The notes below the pieces were generated by a model. That model made no database searches and was not told the DNA's origin. It was given only the letters and a program-made list of their open reading frames with translations. 64,000 bases of DNA from Ailurus styani. Taxonomy: Eukaryota > Chordata > Mammalia > Carnivora > Ailuridae. Of the stretch, positions 45,912 to 57,179 are shown in pieces. A program made the position numbers and the translations under genes. The DNA lies in contig LNAC01000279.1 in NCBI GenBank assembly GCA_002007465.1, forward strand, positions 664,088 to 728,087. The letters run 5' to 3'. Within the stretch, counting starts at the first letter, position 1, and every line of letters begins with the position of its first letter.

Positions 45912-45917
45912 ATTAAA
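45912..45917 (+). promoter_or_regulatory. Poly(A) signal ATTAAA (first)
   Basis: ATTAAA about 215 bases after the stop of the candidate gene, in AT-rich sequence that contrasts with the GC-rich coding part, as is common for 3'UTR ends. Confidence 0.35.
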
Positions 45918-45942
45918 AGATATTTTACCTTTACTTTGGTTC

Positions 45943-45948
45943 ATTAAA
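45943..45948 (+). promoter_or_regulatory. Poly(A) signal ATTAAA (second)
   Basis: Second ATTAAA, followed within 20 bases by an A6 run at about 45960-45965. The short A run could be the remains of a retroposed poly(A) tail or simply local composition. Confidence 0.35.
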
Positions 45949-45965
45949 TTTATAAAGTCAAAAAA

Positions 45966-47304
45966 TGGGTCGTATGGCAAGTGTTTCTGTGGACTGTGGG
46001 TGATGGCGAGTGGTCAGGCCAGGGGTCTCTCAGGAAGCCGGCCGCTGTCTGGGGAGCTGCGGCTGCACCGACTTGAGGACAGTGACTGGCGGCACAGTGA
46101 GAGCAGAGCTCCGCATGCCTACGGGGGCACCCTGCCGCCCTGCCCATCGCATGCAAGACCACTGTTCACCCAATTCCTAAGAGCAGTATATGACCTCACA
46201 TCTTCAAATGCAGTTTTATTTCTGTGTATGTTGAGTAAGATATACAGTTTAAAGGAGACTTTTTAATACACATCTTTTAGATCTTGAACACGAGGTTTAG
46301 AGTTACATTGCGTTCACCTGAGTTATAGTCACACTTTTTATAAATACGTATTTTTATCTTTGTAAACCCACATTTGAACTCTTTCCTATCAATATTTTTA
46401 GACAGTACTTGGGACAAAGCCTAAAGGACTTTCTGGAAATTAATCTAATCCAACACACGCGCACACACACACACACCCTCTCCAAGTCTCTGCTCCATTA
46501 CTGAGCAAACGATGGGGCTTCGGAACCAAAGACACGCCAGCCTCAGAGAGCACCCCAGGAAGGGCAGAGCACAAACAGCGCGTGTGAACACACACGGCAC
46601 GTTCTGCAGTGTGCACTGCGTTTAGAAGTTAGGCTTTGATTTCTGTGAAGTGATCCAGTATTGACTTGCACTGAACACAATTGGCAAATTATATTTTTAA
46701 AGGGTAAAGGAGCAATATAAAGAAAAAATCCTAATTTAGCAGGTTTTACTCTTATGCATTCAAGGACGGCCAATTAAAGCTTCCTTTGACATAAAGAACA
46801 ATGGAAAGGCTGCTCTCCCACAGGAAATTACACTTTCCTGGTCACCAATCCTACCCCTTCTCTCTCCCAGTAATGTTGAATTCACAACCCCTAACACAGG
46901 ACATGGAAATTCCTATCAGATGATCCCAGGATTCATTCTGATCCCGGGCAGTGAAATCCTATCAGATTTCACCTCCACTTCCAGCTCCACCTGCCTGCTG
47001 GCACAACAACTCAGGTTTTCTTGGGGGAAACTATGTCCCCACAGTGGGGACCAAGCCTTTCTGCTCCACGGGGAAGATGCCCAGTCTGGCCTGAGACACC
47101 AAGAATAACCTGGCCGTGTCTCTGATTCCAGAGCAAAGGCAGCAAGGCTCAAGGGTGACTTCCTGCACACCTGCCCTTCCGGGGTAGCTCGGCCAGGGGC
47201 CCAGGGCAGGGCACAGCCAGCTCCGCCATGCAGACTCGTCGCAGAGGCTTCACCCCAGCACTCCAGCCTCAGTCGTGAGGGAGGTACCAGCAACCCCAGC
47301 TCGC
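45966..47304. other. Unique sequence with a CA microsatellite
   Basis: No gene supported. Contains an interrupted (CA)n at 46453-46477. AT-rich at 46190-46440 and 46660-46800, GC-richer afterwards. Confidence 0.45.
46453..46477. repeat. (CA)n microsatellite
   Basis: CA dinucleotide run interrupted by a CGCG step. Likely length-polymorphic. Confidence 0.85.
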
Positions 47305-47405
47305 ACACCGGGAAACCAAGGCCCCAAAGGTCAAATGTCAAAGTCACATAGCGAAAGGTGGGATTGGGATGGCTGAAACCCAACAGTCTGGTTCCACAGA
47401 CCAGG
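47305..47405 (-). mobile_element. MIR SINE fragment, antisense
   Basis: Reads GGGAAACCAAGGCCCCAAAG, AAAGTCACATAGCGAAAGG, TGGGATTGGGATGGCTGAAA and CCCAACAGTCTGGTTCCACA. These are the complemented MIR phrases around GAAACTGAGGC, GTCACACAGC, GGGATTCGAACCC and AGTCTGGCTCCAGA. Confidence 0.72.
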
Positions 47406-47619
47406 CAAATAAGGACTTTACTCGGCTGACTCTCAGCTGAAAATGAGAGCACACCTCCACAGACACACAGGTCAGTTCCATCTCTGGGGCGGTTGCCACC
47501 ACCTGATGTGGGGACAGCAACACAGGGAAGGACACGACGGGGGAACAAGCAAGCCGGTGCAAGAAGCTGAAGAGGCACGGAGCTGGACCCGAGCAGAGAG
47601 CAGTCAGGGAGAGTAGTAG

Positions 47620-48171
47620 CCGTGAGCCCGGAGCACCCGGGGGAGAGCGGTGGGGGGAGTAGTAGCCGTGAGCCCGGAGCACCCGGGGGAGAGCGGTGGG
47701 GGGAGTAGTAGCCGTGAGCCCGGAGCACCCGGGGGAGAGCGGTGGGGGGAGTAGTAGCCGTGAGCCCGGAGCACCCGGGGGAGAGCGGTGGGGGGAGTAG
47801 TAGCCGTGAGCCCGGAGCACCCGGGGGAGAGCGGTGGGGGGAGTAGTAGCCGTGAGCCCGGAGCACCCGGGGGAGAGCGGTGGGGGGAGTAGTAGCCGTG
47901 AGCCCGGAGCACCCGGGGGAGAGCGGTGGGGGGAGTAGTAGCCGTGAGCCCGGAGCACCCGGGGGAGAGCGGTGGGGGGAGTAGTAGCCGTGAGCCCGGA
48001 GCACCCGGGGGAGAGCGGTGGGGGGAGTAGTAGCCGTGAGCCCGGAGCACCCGGGGGAGAGCGGTGGGGGGAGTAGTAGCCGTGAGCCCGGAGCACCCGG
48101 GGGAGAGCGGTGGGGGGAGTAGTAGCCGTGAGCCCCGAGCACCCGGGGAAGAGCGGTGGGGGGAGGCTGGG
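47620..48171 (+). repeat. 46-bp VNTR, 12 copies (552 bp)
   Basis: Unit of 46 bp starting CCGTGAGCCCGGAGCACCCG and ending GGTGGGGGGAGTAGTAG. Units 1-11 (47620-48125) are identical to each other. Unit 12 (48126-48171) has changes near its start (AGCCCCGAG), middle (GGGGAAGAG) and end (GAGGCTGGG). A degenerate half-unit lies at about 47590-47619. The minus strand lacks stops in any register of the unit, which produces open frames of up to 438 codons with a 46-residue period; I reject these as genes. Confidence 0.98.
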
Positions 48172-48560
48172 GGCAGGGGGCAGCTGGGTCAAGCCAGGTG
48201 CTGGTGGGTAAGGAGGAAGTTACAGTGTCCACTGCAGCCCGAAGGCGCAGTCACTGGGGGACTAAACGAGAGGAAGTCAGCAGGCTCCGGCAGCTGCACG
48301 GGGTCACTGAGAACACGAGGGAAGAGTCCAGGCCCAGTCAGGAGGCTTCTGCCGGGGGCCGAGGAGAGAGGGTGGTGGCCGCTGGGCCAAGGGGGGACTC
48401 CGGGGTGGAGGACCAACGGGACAGCAGGCACGGACTGTGGTGGGGACTGGAGGCGACCGCGAGGAAAAGCGGCCAGGTTCCCAGGGACTTGGGGCAGCTG
48501 GTGACGTTCACCGTGAGGAGAAAGGGTCGGGAAGGAAGGACAGTGAGGGGGTTGACTGCA
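48172..48560 (+). mobile_element. Possible GC-shifted LINE2-like remnant
   Basis: Phrases such as CAGGCCCAGTCAGGAGGCTT, GGCCGAGGAGAGAGGGTGGT, GGCCGCTGGGCCAAGGG and GGTGGGGACTGGAGGCGACC parallel, in G/C-rich form, the same old repeat suspected at 3478-4330. The plus-strand open frames that cross it show nothing recognisable. Tentative. Confidence 0.3.
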
Positions 48561-48870
48561 GACGTTCAGGAGCACCTGCGGGCAGCAGCCTGGAGACGGC
48601 GGTGCGATGCGCTGCCCGGCAGGCCTGGGGCCCAGAGCCCTCAGGGAGCGGCAGGTGGAAGAGCAGAAGCGAGGGGCCCCAGCCCCTGCCCGTCCAAGTC
48701 AGTCTGTCCACGTCAGAGCTGCGGGCGGCCCCCCCCGCCACATCTGGCTCCCCACGAGCTCAGTCCCACAAGGGCCCACCCTCCGCGCCAGCACTCGTGC
48801 CCAAAGCCAGGCTGTGCGCCTCAAGTCTCTGCCTGCCCTAATCCTCCACCTCCCGCCGGGACGGTGGCCT

Positions 48871-48894
48871 CCCCACCCCCACCCCCACCCCCAC
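48871..48894 (+). repeat. (CCCCCA)n simple repeat
   Basis: Four C runs of four or five separated by single A residues. The G-rich complement could form a G-quadruplex. Confidence 0.85.
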
Positions 48895-51284
48895 CTGCTC
48901 TCTCCTGCCAGCAGCACGGAGAACGGTCCAAACCACAGCTCTGATTTCACCCCCCACCCAGGGCCACCCCGGCTCAGAGCCAGACTCGACGTCCCGCCGC
49001 TGGCTCACCGGCCCCTCTGGCCACACGTGCCCACTCGACCTCCAGCAAAGCTCACAAGCTCACCTGAGCTCTTCCTGCACAGCTTCGCCCTTTGCTTCTC
49101 AGCTCACAGAGACGGCACGGTGACCAGCTCACAGCGGGAAAGACTCTGTGAGGACCTGCAGGGGCCCAGCTCCCGGTCTCCCTGACCTGCGGGCACCACT
49201 GCGGAGGCCAATCCGTGCCCACATCTAATCCCTGCAGAAACCACAGGGAGCACTGAACGGGGAGAGGAAGCTGCGTGGGGAAGGTCCCTCCCAAAGCCCG
49301 CACCGGCTCCCCGAGGCGCCCCTGGCTCGCAGGAGCCGTTCTGGATGTGCCCTTGCTGGGGCTGCTGTGCAGTCGAGCTCAGACACCCTGCCAGGAGGCT
49401 GCAAAGACACGGGTGAAGACATGAGCATGAGCGGCTCTTCTGGAGGAGGGCCTGCCCCTCCCCCACCTCCCGGGAGGCAGTGCGAGGATGGGGCTGTGGC
49501 AGCCACCCCTGGGGCACAGGGCTAGGCGGCAGCCCAACCCGAGACGGCGCTTCCCCCAGACTTCTCCCACAGACACGGCAAAAGCCATGCTGGGGCCGAG
49601 CGGCACACGTTTGGGCTCTTGGAGAGAACCTAGCTGGCCCCCCAGCCCCGCCGAGGGAGGCGCGGCTACCGGGGCAGGGCCCGCAGAGCTGGGGGGCACT
49701 GCTCTGTCCCGTCCCCGACCCGGGCTGGGCCCCCCACAGCGGCCAGGCATGCAGGTCCCTGCACAGAAGGGGCGTGTCCCAGCCCAGGGCCCCTGCACCT
49801 GTCCCCAGCCATTCTCGCCACCAAAGGGCAGTCCGCCCAGTTTCGGGTAAAAGACTAACGAGGTCACTTGGCCACAGACAGCCCCATTCTCCAGCTGGTT
49901 CTGTGGACCACAGAGCCGGCGGCGACTCCCCACTCACCTGTCTATGGTGGGGGGGACTCTCCCACCTGGTCCAGAACTTGAGACGGGGAGAAACCGTGCC
50001 AAGTCGAGAACCCCAGCAGCGCGGAAGCCTCTGACAGGTTCTAGGGCTCCTGTGGCCAGGGCGGTGGGGGCACTGCCCGCTGTCCTCCTACCCCATCCTC
50101 ACAGAGCCGGCCCTTGTCATGCACAGATGCTGCCCCAGGCCCCAGTGACCAGAGGCGGCACGCGGCACTCTTCAGACTACGAGATGGAGACCGGGGCTTT
50201 CCTGAAATGCCTTCCTGAGCGAGACACCGCCCCTTCCTGCCTCCCCTCCTTCCTGCTGGAACATCGGGCTGCAGTCAGAAGTCACCGCTCAGCCCGAGGA
50301 CGAAAGAGCAGCTGGGAGACACACAAGGGCCCAGAAAGCACCGTCCCAGCCACGGACCGTGTGCTTCTTAGGAGGGGCCAGGAGCTGAAGCCACACCAGC
50401 CAGCGTCTCTGCTCCATGCTGCCAAGCCAGCCCGACCCGAACGCAGGCCAAGGACACTGCCTGGGCACAGGGACTACTTCCTGCTACAGACCCGGAGCCG
50501 CAGCAGTGAGCACCGGCTCCCGGTGCAGGGCACAGGACGGAGCACACGCACGCCACCCAGCAAACAGGCTCACGTCCAGTGCTCATCGGGGATAACGTGG
50601 ACAAGGACAACATGGGGGACGGCAGAGGGAGGCGGCCTCGCCAAGGACACAACACAGGAGCCGAAGGCTGGACGGCAGGCGGGCGGCAGCCCGACCAACA
50701 CCTGGGAGACAAAACCCCCACAGGAGGCACCGCACACACGTGGGACCCGGGGTGGGCGCCCCACTCGGGGGGAAACGGAGGGAAACCAGCAAGGCACCAG
50801 GCCCGTCAACCTCTTCCTGGGAGAACTGACTTTCCCGTGGTGACGGGAAGTCACTGGAAGGGGTCCGGCAGGGGTCAGCCGCTGAGATGTGCCCCTGGAA
50901 GGACGAGTACAGCGACCCCATGAGACTGGTCTCCACGGGAGTGAGTCTGGGCCCACGAGAGCCAACGAGGGGAGACAGAGGCAGACCAGGGGAGCTGGAC
51001 AGTGAGCAAGGCGGGGAGAAAGGAACGAGAATGACCACAGGCCCCCGTGGGAGGGACGGGGACGGCGGGGGATGAGCACCGTGCCACTCCTGGAGTGCAG
51101 GGCAGGGCAAGCAGGCTACGGGGGCGGCGGCGCCCGGGGCAGGCAGAGTGCAGAGCTTGGGCCAAGGGCAGGCGGGGGCTGGGGAATCCGGCAGCTGGGG
51201 CAGCTCTATCAGACGCTGCTGAGGGCCTAAGCAAGACAGGAGAGTGGCCACTGACCTTGACAAAGACAGCTCGCCAGGGACTCG

Positions 51285-51347
51285 GAGAGAGAGAGAGAGA
51301 GAGAGAGGCCAAAAGCCTCTCTCAGAGGGAGAGAGAGGCCAAAAGCC
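51285..51347. repeat. (GA)n with a hairpin and a 19-bp direct repeat
   Basis: A (GA)n run at 51285-51307 leads into GAGAGAGAGGCCAAAAGCC, present twice (51299-51317 and 51329-51347). The arms GAGAGAGGC (51301-51309) and GCCTCTCTC (51315-51323) can form a 9-bp stem with a 5-base loop. Confidence 0.88.
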
Positions 51348-52465
51348 AAGCAGAACAGTCGGGAAGGCCATGACAGTGGGGACAGGCATCCAAGCTGGGA
51401 GGCCCCAGCATGAACACCAACGGCCTCCCATCCCCCATGCCGAGGCCCCCGCTCAGCCTGTTCTCGGGAAACCTCTGTGCGTGGACAGCCTGAGAGGTAC
51501 AGGCCCGCGCAAGCAGGCATCCCCCGGCCTGGTTTGCCCGGGGCCCATCACAGAGCCCCCCATGCGAGGGGCACTCAGAAAGCACGGGCTGAGAGCCGGT
51601 GAGAAGGGCCGTGTGAACGGAGAGCCCACCAGGATGAGGGGTTCAGGGGTTCACGTGGACACAGGGGTGCAGAGAGCCCGTGGGCGTGGAGCCGAGACCC
51701 AGCCGGATACAAGCCCTCGAGTGCTGCTTCTCCGCACACAGAGAACTGTCCTGCCTGGTGACCACACCAGCAGCAAAACACGAGAAACACACTTTTCCCC
51801 AAACCCACGACTCAAACACATCCCGGGGAATTAATAAAAACTCCAAAATTTACTACTTCGGGATTTCTCAGTGTAAAGGTAACTTCAGACAACAAACTAG
51901 CACTGGGTCCAAAATGGGCTCACGGCACTCGAGACGCTGTGCCTGCAACAGAGGTCAGGGCCGGACGCCTGATCGTGGGGTCCTCGGTGAGGCTCACAAT
52001 ACACGCTGAGTGCCGCGCTGCAAATCCGGCTGCTCAGGAGCTGTAAGAAATGCTTCTGAATAATATGATATATTTTATTTCTCAAAAGAGCTTCCATTAG
52101 TAAACACAAGGTCACCAGAAACCCCTCTTATGAACAAACACACTGGTGTTAAAATCGAGAAACCACTTCCCAAGGTTCTGTGAACCCAACAGTCTTCGAT
52201 CACACACGGCCACACAGCCAACGAGATGAGTCACGAGCAGTGATGACAAACAGATCACCAGCAAAAGTGAAGTACCAGAAATGAAGCAAGTTATCGAACC
52301 TGATTTTATCAAACATCGTCTCCGTGCCTGCTGTGTGATGGCTGTGCAGGGACGGGAAGCCGAAACATAAGGTGCTTCTCAGGGCAGATAAGAGATACGT
52401 GCCCAAAGTTACAGCCTGGAGGATGAGAATTAAATTCTGGCGTGCCAATTAACAATCCAGAAGGC

Positions 52466-52620
52466 TGGGGCCCCTGGGCGGCTCCGTAGGTTAAGCCTCT
52501 GACTTTTGACCTCAGCTTAGGTCTTGATCTCACAGTCATGAGTTCAAGCCCCGCATTGGGCTCCACACTGGCCATGGAGCCTACTTAAAAAAAAATAAAT
52601 AAAAATAAAAACATAAAAAC
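52466..52620 (+). mobile_element. CAN SINE, older subtype
   Basis: Head GGGGCCCCTGGGCGGCTCCG, TTAAGCCTCTGACTTTTGAC, TAGGTCTTGATCTCACAGTC, ATGAGTTCAAGCCCCGCATT, ending ACTTAAAAAAAAATAAATAA. It lacks the CT-rich segment. CCAGAAGGC at 52457-52465 and 52621-52629 is the target duplication. Confidence 0.92.
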
Positions 52621-52629
52621 CCAGAAGGC

Positions 52630-53423
52630 CCAGACTGGCAGTGTCCACCTCCAGGACCTCGTGACCCTGCCGGAGACTCCCGGCACTGCAGCAGACCCAG
52701 CCAGCACATTTTGTAGAGGCTGCCGCCAGGCCTCCTCCAAGCCCCATACACAAGCGCCTTCTCCCAAGAGAAGACACCGTGAAGGAAGCTGAGACCAGGC
52801 CAGGAGACACGCAGGTCTTCTCCGACACCACTGCGGACACACAACGAGAGACCAACACCACCCTGACCCTCGCCACATAGGACTAGTTCCAGAACCACAG
52901 AATAAAGTGTGAGTGGCGTGAAGACACCCCCAGGTCAGAACAACAGTGGTGAGGCTCCGAGGGCTACACGCCCACAGAATGCCCGCTTCTCTCTGCCGAT
53001 GGCCAGGGAGTCCCGCCAAGGGGAACATAAGCAGGTAGCCACAGCCGGTGCACCTGACCTGGAGCTGCCTGGGCCCAGCTGCAGAGACTCACTCCTCCCC
53101 AGGACCTGGGGCCGCCCAGCACAGCATGCCAGTGGCCCAGCACCCCAGCCACGGTCACCCCAGGCGCCTCTGTGGCCTGAGCCACGTGAAGATGGCTGTG
53201 TGGCCCCCATGGCGTGGCAGGAGCCACACTGCTTCCTTCCTCCGGAGCCCCTGCTTATCTCAGAGCCTGGGCTTCCTGGTTCTCATTGTTTACTGTGTAA
53301 ATATTGGGGGGGGATGGCCAGGACGATATGAGTCTCATCAGAAGATTTCAATAGCCTAGTAACAGATTGCTCTGTTGACTCTGAAAACAAGATATAGATT
53401 TCCTTGGCTTTAGAAAAACACGA
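52630..53423. other. Unique sequence
   Basis: GC-rich with overlapping frames on both strands; none recognisable. A G run lies near 53306-53312. No gene supported. Confidence 0.4.
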
Positions 53424-53570
53424 AGGGGCGCCTGGGTGGCTCAGGTCATGGTCTCGGGGTCCTGGGATCAAGTCCCACGTCGGGCTCCCTGCTCGGTGGG
53501 GAGTCTGCTTCTCCCCCTGCTTCAGCTCTCTCTCTCTCTCTCTCTCAAATAAATAAAATCTTTATAAAAA
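53424..53570 (+). mobile_element. CAN SINE with an internal head deletion
   Basis: Head GGGGCGCCTGGGTGGCTCAG passes directly into GTCATGGTCTCGGGGTCCTG, so the usual ~27 bases between the two GGCTCAG motifs of the SINE are missing. The rest is normal: GGGATCAAGTCCCACGTCGG, (CT)n and an AAATAAATAAAATCTTT tail. Confidence 0.92.
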
Positions 53571-55271
53571 AGAAAGAAAGGAAAGAAACCTAGACATGAT
53601 GCTAGTTCTGACTTTTCAGGACCTAGGATCTACCTTCAAGAAAGAGAAGTAAAAAATACAAAAATGTACGATGATGAATTATCACTCATATTGTATAGGC
53701 TTCTGAGAAGCTCTATTCAAGTAATTTTTAAAGGAACCATTCAGGTAAAGTTAGATCTAAGCTATTCAGAGCTTCACTGACTTCCTCCGCCTCACCTGCC
53801 GTGTTCTTGTACGGTTCATGATCTGAGGATTACTTCAATACTTACAGAAAGATGTTTTGCTTTTCTGTGACACTATTATCGGTGTGTCAGTCTAGCTTAT
53901 AAATTTACAGATGAATAAGATGTACCCATTTTTTTCAAAATCCAACATGTGCACAACAATGGAAAAGTACTTTTGATGAGGGCTCTTGAATTCTGATTCC
54001 AAGAATTAAAGGTCATCTATAAGGGTTCAAACATCGTATTAAGGCTTAGTCCCCATAATTATTATGTTCAAAAATGAGATTCTAAGGTGCAACTCTACTG
54101 GAAAAAAAGATAGTATTTACTTCCACAAAAATGCTTTTCTTTGACGTCCATCTTTCCGATGGCTCTTGGCAGCCGGTTCCAGTATGGCAGAAGCCTGCAG
54201 GGGCTGGGGGGCCAGCTGACTGGGTCACTGCCAAGAGGCCCAAGTCAGCTGATAAACAAAGCACAGGCTTCGGAGGTTTCCTCCACAGACACCCCGGCGG
54301 GTAAGGAGGGGTGTCATGCAAGACCAGGGCAAGGAAAGGGAATGAGTTTTTGGCTCTGGATCTCAGCTGGGCCAGGCAACACCTTCTACACCAACGGGCC
54401 CAGCAGGTCGGTGGGGGGGGGGGGGGGGGGGGGGCCAGGAGCCAAGACCCACCCAGACTGTGCTTTTCACACTGTTTCTCAATATCCTCCCCAAGGAATG
54501 AGGAAAGTTGATCTTTACAGGCTTTTAAATTGCCTGAATAAGTAAAACGGAACTATTTTCTCTTACTAAAATGGGCAGATGCATTTCTGAGGTCCACTGG
54601 CCTGCATCCAGCCCCCTACCCGCCCCAACAGCTAAACTCCCTGGGGGCCTCTAGATCTTTACTCCCAGGCAAACCCACCCGTCTCCCTGGGCTGAGGCCC
54701 ATTGGAGAAGGGGGACCCGCATCCTGACCTCCCCCACCGCACCCCATCGCAGAGTGGGTAGCAAACGCACAACAATGCTGCACAGGGCTTAGGAGCCAGG
54801 CTCCCATCCTCGGAGCCGCCCAGCTCCCCGAAACACAGCCCCACGTGTGCCCCGATGCCTTTGGGAGCCAGACAGAGACCGAGCTGGTAGAGGGCTGCAG
54901 AACACGGGTGATGATGACCCACGGCTCCTCCTCAGATGACAGTCCACCGACCACACAGGGTCACTTCGCTCATTCACTCTACCATCACAGCTCTTGGAAA
55001 ATAAACCTTTCCTAATGTAAAACCACCAAATCCAATTCCTTTGTCTTTTCATCTTGAGAATTTAGTAAAAGCAGAAATAATTACGTAAGTCGTAAAACTA
55101 AACATCAACTAATATTGAAGCAGGGAATTTTGAAATTAAGCAGTGGCAGAAATTAGACTGACTGAAGGTTGATTTAAGTAATACCAGGGGCACAGATAAG
55201 CGGCTGTCTGAGTAAGGAGATCGGCAAGGTCAGGCAGACCAGAAAAACACGCAACTTAAAGGGGCGTCTGA
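53571..55271. other. Unique sequence with a G22 run
   Basis: AT-rich to about 54140, then mixed. Contains a 22-base G run at 54413-54434. The frames that cross it are not reliable. No gene or confident repeat. Confidence 0.45.
54413..54434 (+). repeat. G22 homopolymer
   Basis: Twenty-two consecutive G residues, preceded by GGTCGGT. Length is uncertain in any sequencing technology. Confidence 0.9.
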
Positions 55272-55365
55272 AGGTTGCTTTGTTCCCTACTGTACCTCCG
55301 GCATCCCAAGTGCTTGACACATAGTAGGTGCTCAAGAAATACTTGTCAAAGGATTACACGGATAA
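55272..55365 (+). mobile_element. LINE2/MIR-type 3' tail
   Basis: TTGTTCCCTACTGTACCTCC, CATCCCAAGTGCTTGACAC, ATAGTAGGTGCTCAAGAAAT and ACTTGTC follow the shared L2/MIR3 3' end (ACTGCTGTATCCCCAGTGCC…CACATAGTAGGTGCTCAATAAATATTTGTTG) closely. Confidence 0.65.
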
Positions 55366-57179
55366 CTGAAAAGAGGTTCTGTTACACAGGGTGGGGTGAA
55401 GAGCTAATGACTACAAGATGCTAGCCACCCCTCAGGTTATAGGACATTCCCTTCCAGGGAACCCACCTCGTCTCTCTAGCAGAGGCAGGGCCGCGGTGGA
55501 TGTGGTGACGGTCGGATGCTCAGGTTTCCAAAAGAAGTCACTAGGAGCCCCACCCCTTACGAGCGCTCAGTGAGGAGACCACGCTAGTTCTGAGGGGCAA
55601 ACACAGAGCTGTAAATGCACAGAAGAGAAAGCAAGGAGGAGCAAGGACAGGATGGTGGCCACGGTCAGACCAGCGGCTCCCCCAGGGAGGCAGAAGGGCT
55701 GACCCGGGCGGCACGGGAGCCTCGGGGTGGGCGCCAGGGACGGTCACCAGGCTGCCCACCAGCTCCTCCCGGCTCAGGGAAGAGGACTTCTCCAGAATGA
55801 GCCAGCTGACAGCCCACGGGTAGCTTGAAAAGACAAGGGTGAAAATATTTATGCCACAGAAATTCGCAAATGCTACACATCAGGGCCCTTTGCAACCCCC
55901 TCCCTCCAAAAACACCAGCCGTGGAAGATTCACCTGCACGGAGCTACACGCCTTACGGTGCGTGAACTGTGCTCCGTGGAAGTAAAATGCTGGGGGCGGG
56001 GCAAGGGCTTATTTTGAAAAAGGAAAAGGTACTGAGATAAACAGAAAATTGAACTTCCAGCGTGTTGAAAGTAAAGAAGGAGAAAATGCTGCACATCAGA
56101 AAATCTGTTAATAAAATTTACTGTACTAACAGACTGGAGAGGACAGACCATACGACCATCCCAACGGAGGCAGAGAAAGCACACAAGATTCCACTGCTGG
56201 TCACGATGAAGTTTCTCCCCAAAGCCTCCCAGCCAAGTAGGAAGGGAGCGACTTGCCTCACTGGATAAAGGGTCTACACCTGCACCGGCTGCTCGGTCCC
56301 GCACCCGGCGGTGAGGCACGCGGCCCGGGCGCGCAGGTCAGAGCGAGAGGCGCGTCTCCGACCGCAGCCACCATGCGGACCAGCCTCAGACGCCCAGCCA
56401 GTCAACCAGGGGCAAGCACAAAGATTAGCAGGACACTGCATTATTTGCACGATTTGACCCTGCATCTAGAACGCACGAGATGCAATGCCAAGCTATGCCC
56501 AGAAGCAGCGTGCAAGCCCGAGAGCCTTCCTGCACGGCAGGAACCAGCGCTCGGAAGCTGCTCCGTGAAGCCACGCACAGGGCAGACGGCTCGGTGATCG
56601 ATGGGCCACCGATCACCATCGGCTAGCCGACTGGAGAAATATCAGATCTCACTTCAAACTGTATAAAAGCAAATTTCACACAGATTAATACGCTAAGTGT
56701 GGAAAACAGACTGTAAAACTGCCAGAAGAAATGAAAGCGGAAAGACCCCTGCGGCAGGAAAATGCTCTCAGACGAGACTCAAAACCCAAGTCATAAAGGA
56801 AAAGTCCAATAAGGTTTTAACACATCGACACTGAAAATCTGTCTCAGGGAAAAAAAACGCTAAAGTCAGAGACCAAGGCCGACCTAGGAGGACACCTATA
56901 GCCATGTGAGAGGTGCCCGAGAAGGGCCCCCGGTGTCCCCAGCAACCAGGGCCCCGCCGCCTCCTCCTGGGGGAGCTCCCCAAGCCCGAGCCCCGCCCCC
57001 CAGCTCCGGAGCGCCCCCTGCAGGGAGCCAGGGCCCCGGAGCTCCCAGTGAGAAGGCAGGAGAGCATTTCTCAGGCAACACAGCTCTGAATTGTCAACGG
57101 CAGCGGGGATGGATGGGGGGACCCCGTCCTCACCCTGAGCGCCTGAGCGGTGTGCTGTCACTTTCCGTCACGGGCTTCC
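55366..57179. other. Unique sequence
   Basis: No gene supported. Mixed composition; CpG-containing at 56270-56600 and GC-rich at 56890-57060. 56640-56830 is AT-leaning and may hold old L1 (…AAGTCATAAAGGAAAAGTCC… resembles an L1 block), but too weakly to call. Confidence 0.38.

Larger units (their letters stand above)
48561..52465. other. Long GC-rich gene-empty stretch
   Basis: No supported gene. Large overlapping frames (for example 49104-49937 and 50583-51431 minus, 49944-50843 plus) are P/G/R/S-rich with no domain, signal peptide or splice logic. AT-rich from about 51820 to 52320. Holds a (CCCCCA)n run and a (GA)n/hairpin cluster listed separately. Confidence 0.4.

Noticed and set aside
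46916..48232. 438-codon minus-strand open frame
   Set aside because: About 550 bp of it is the 46-bp VNTR, whose minus strand has no stops in any register; the peptide simply repeats with a 46-residue period and no domain is visible.
49104..49937. 277-codon minus-strand frame
   Set aside because: Low-complexity G/P/S/R-rich peptide in GC-rich DNA, with overlapping open frames on both strands; no splice or promoter logic.
50583..51431. 282-codon minus-strand frame
   Set aside because: Same problem: composition-driven, includes the GA repeat as an SLSLS run.
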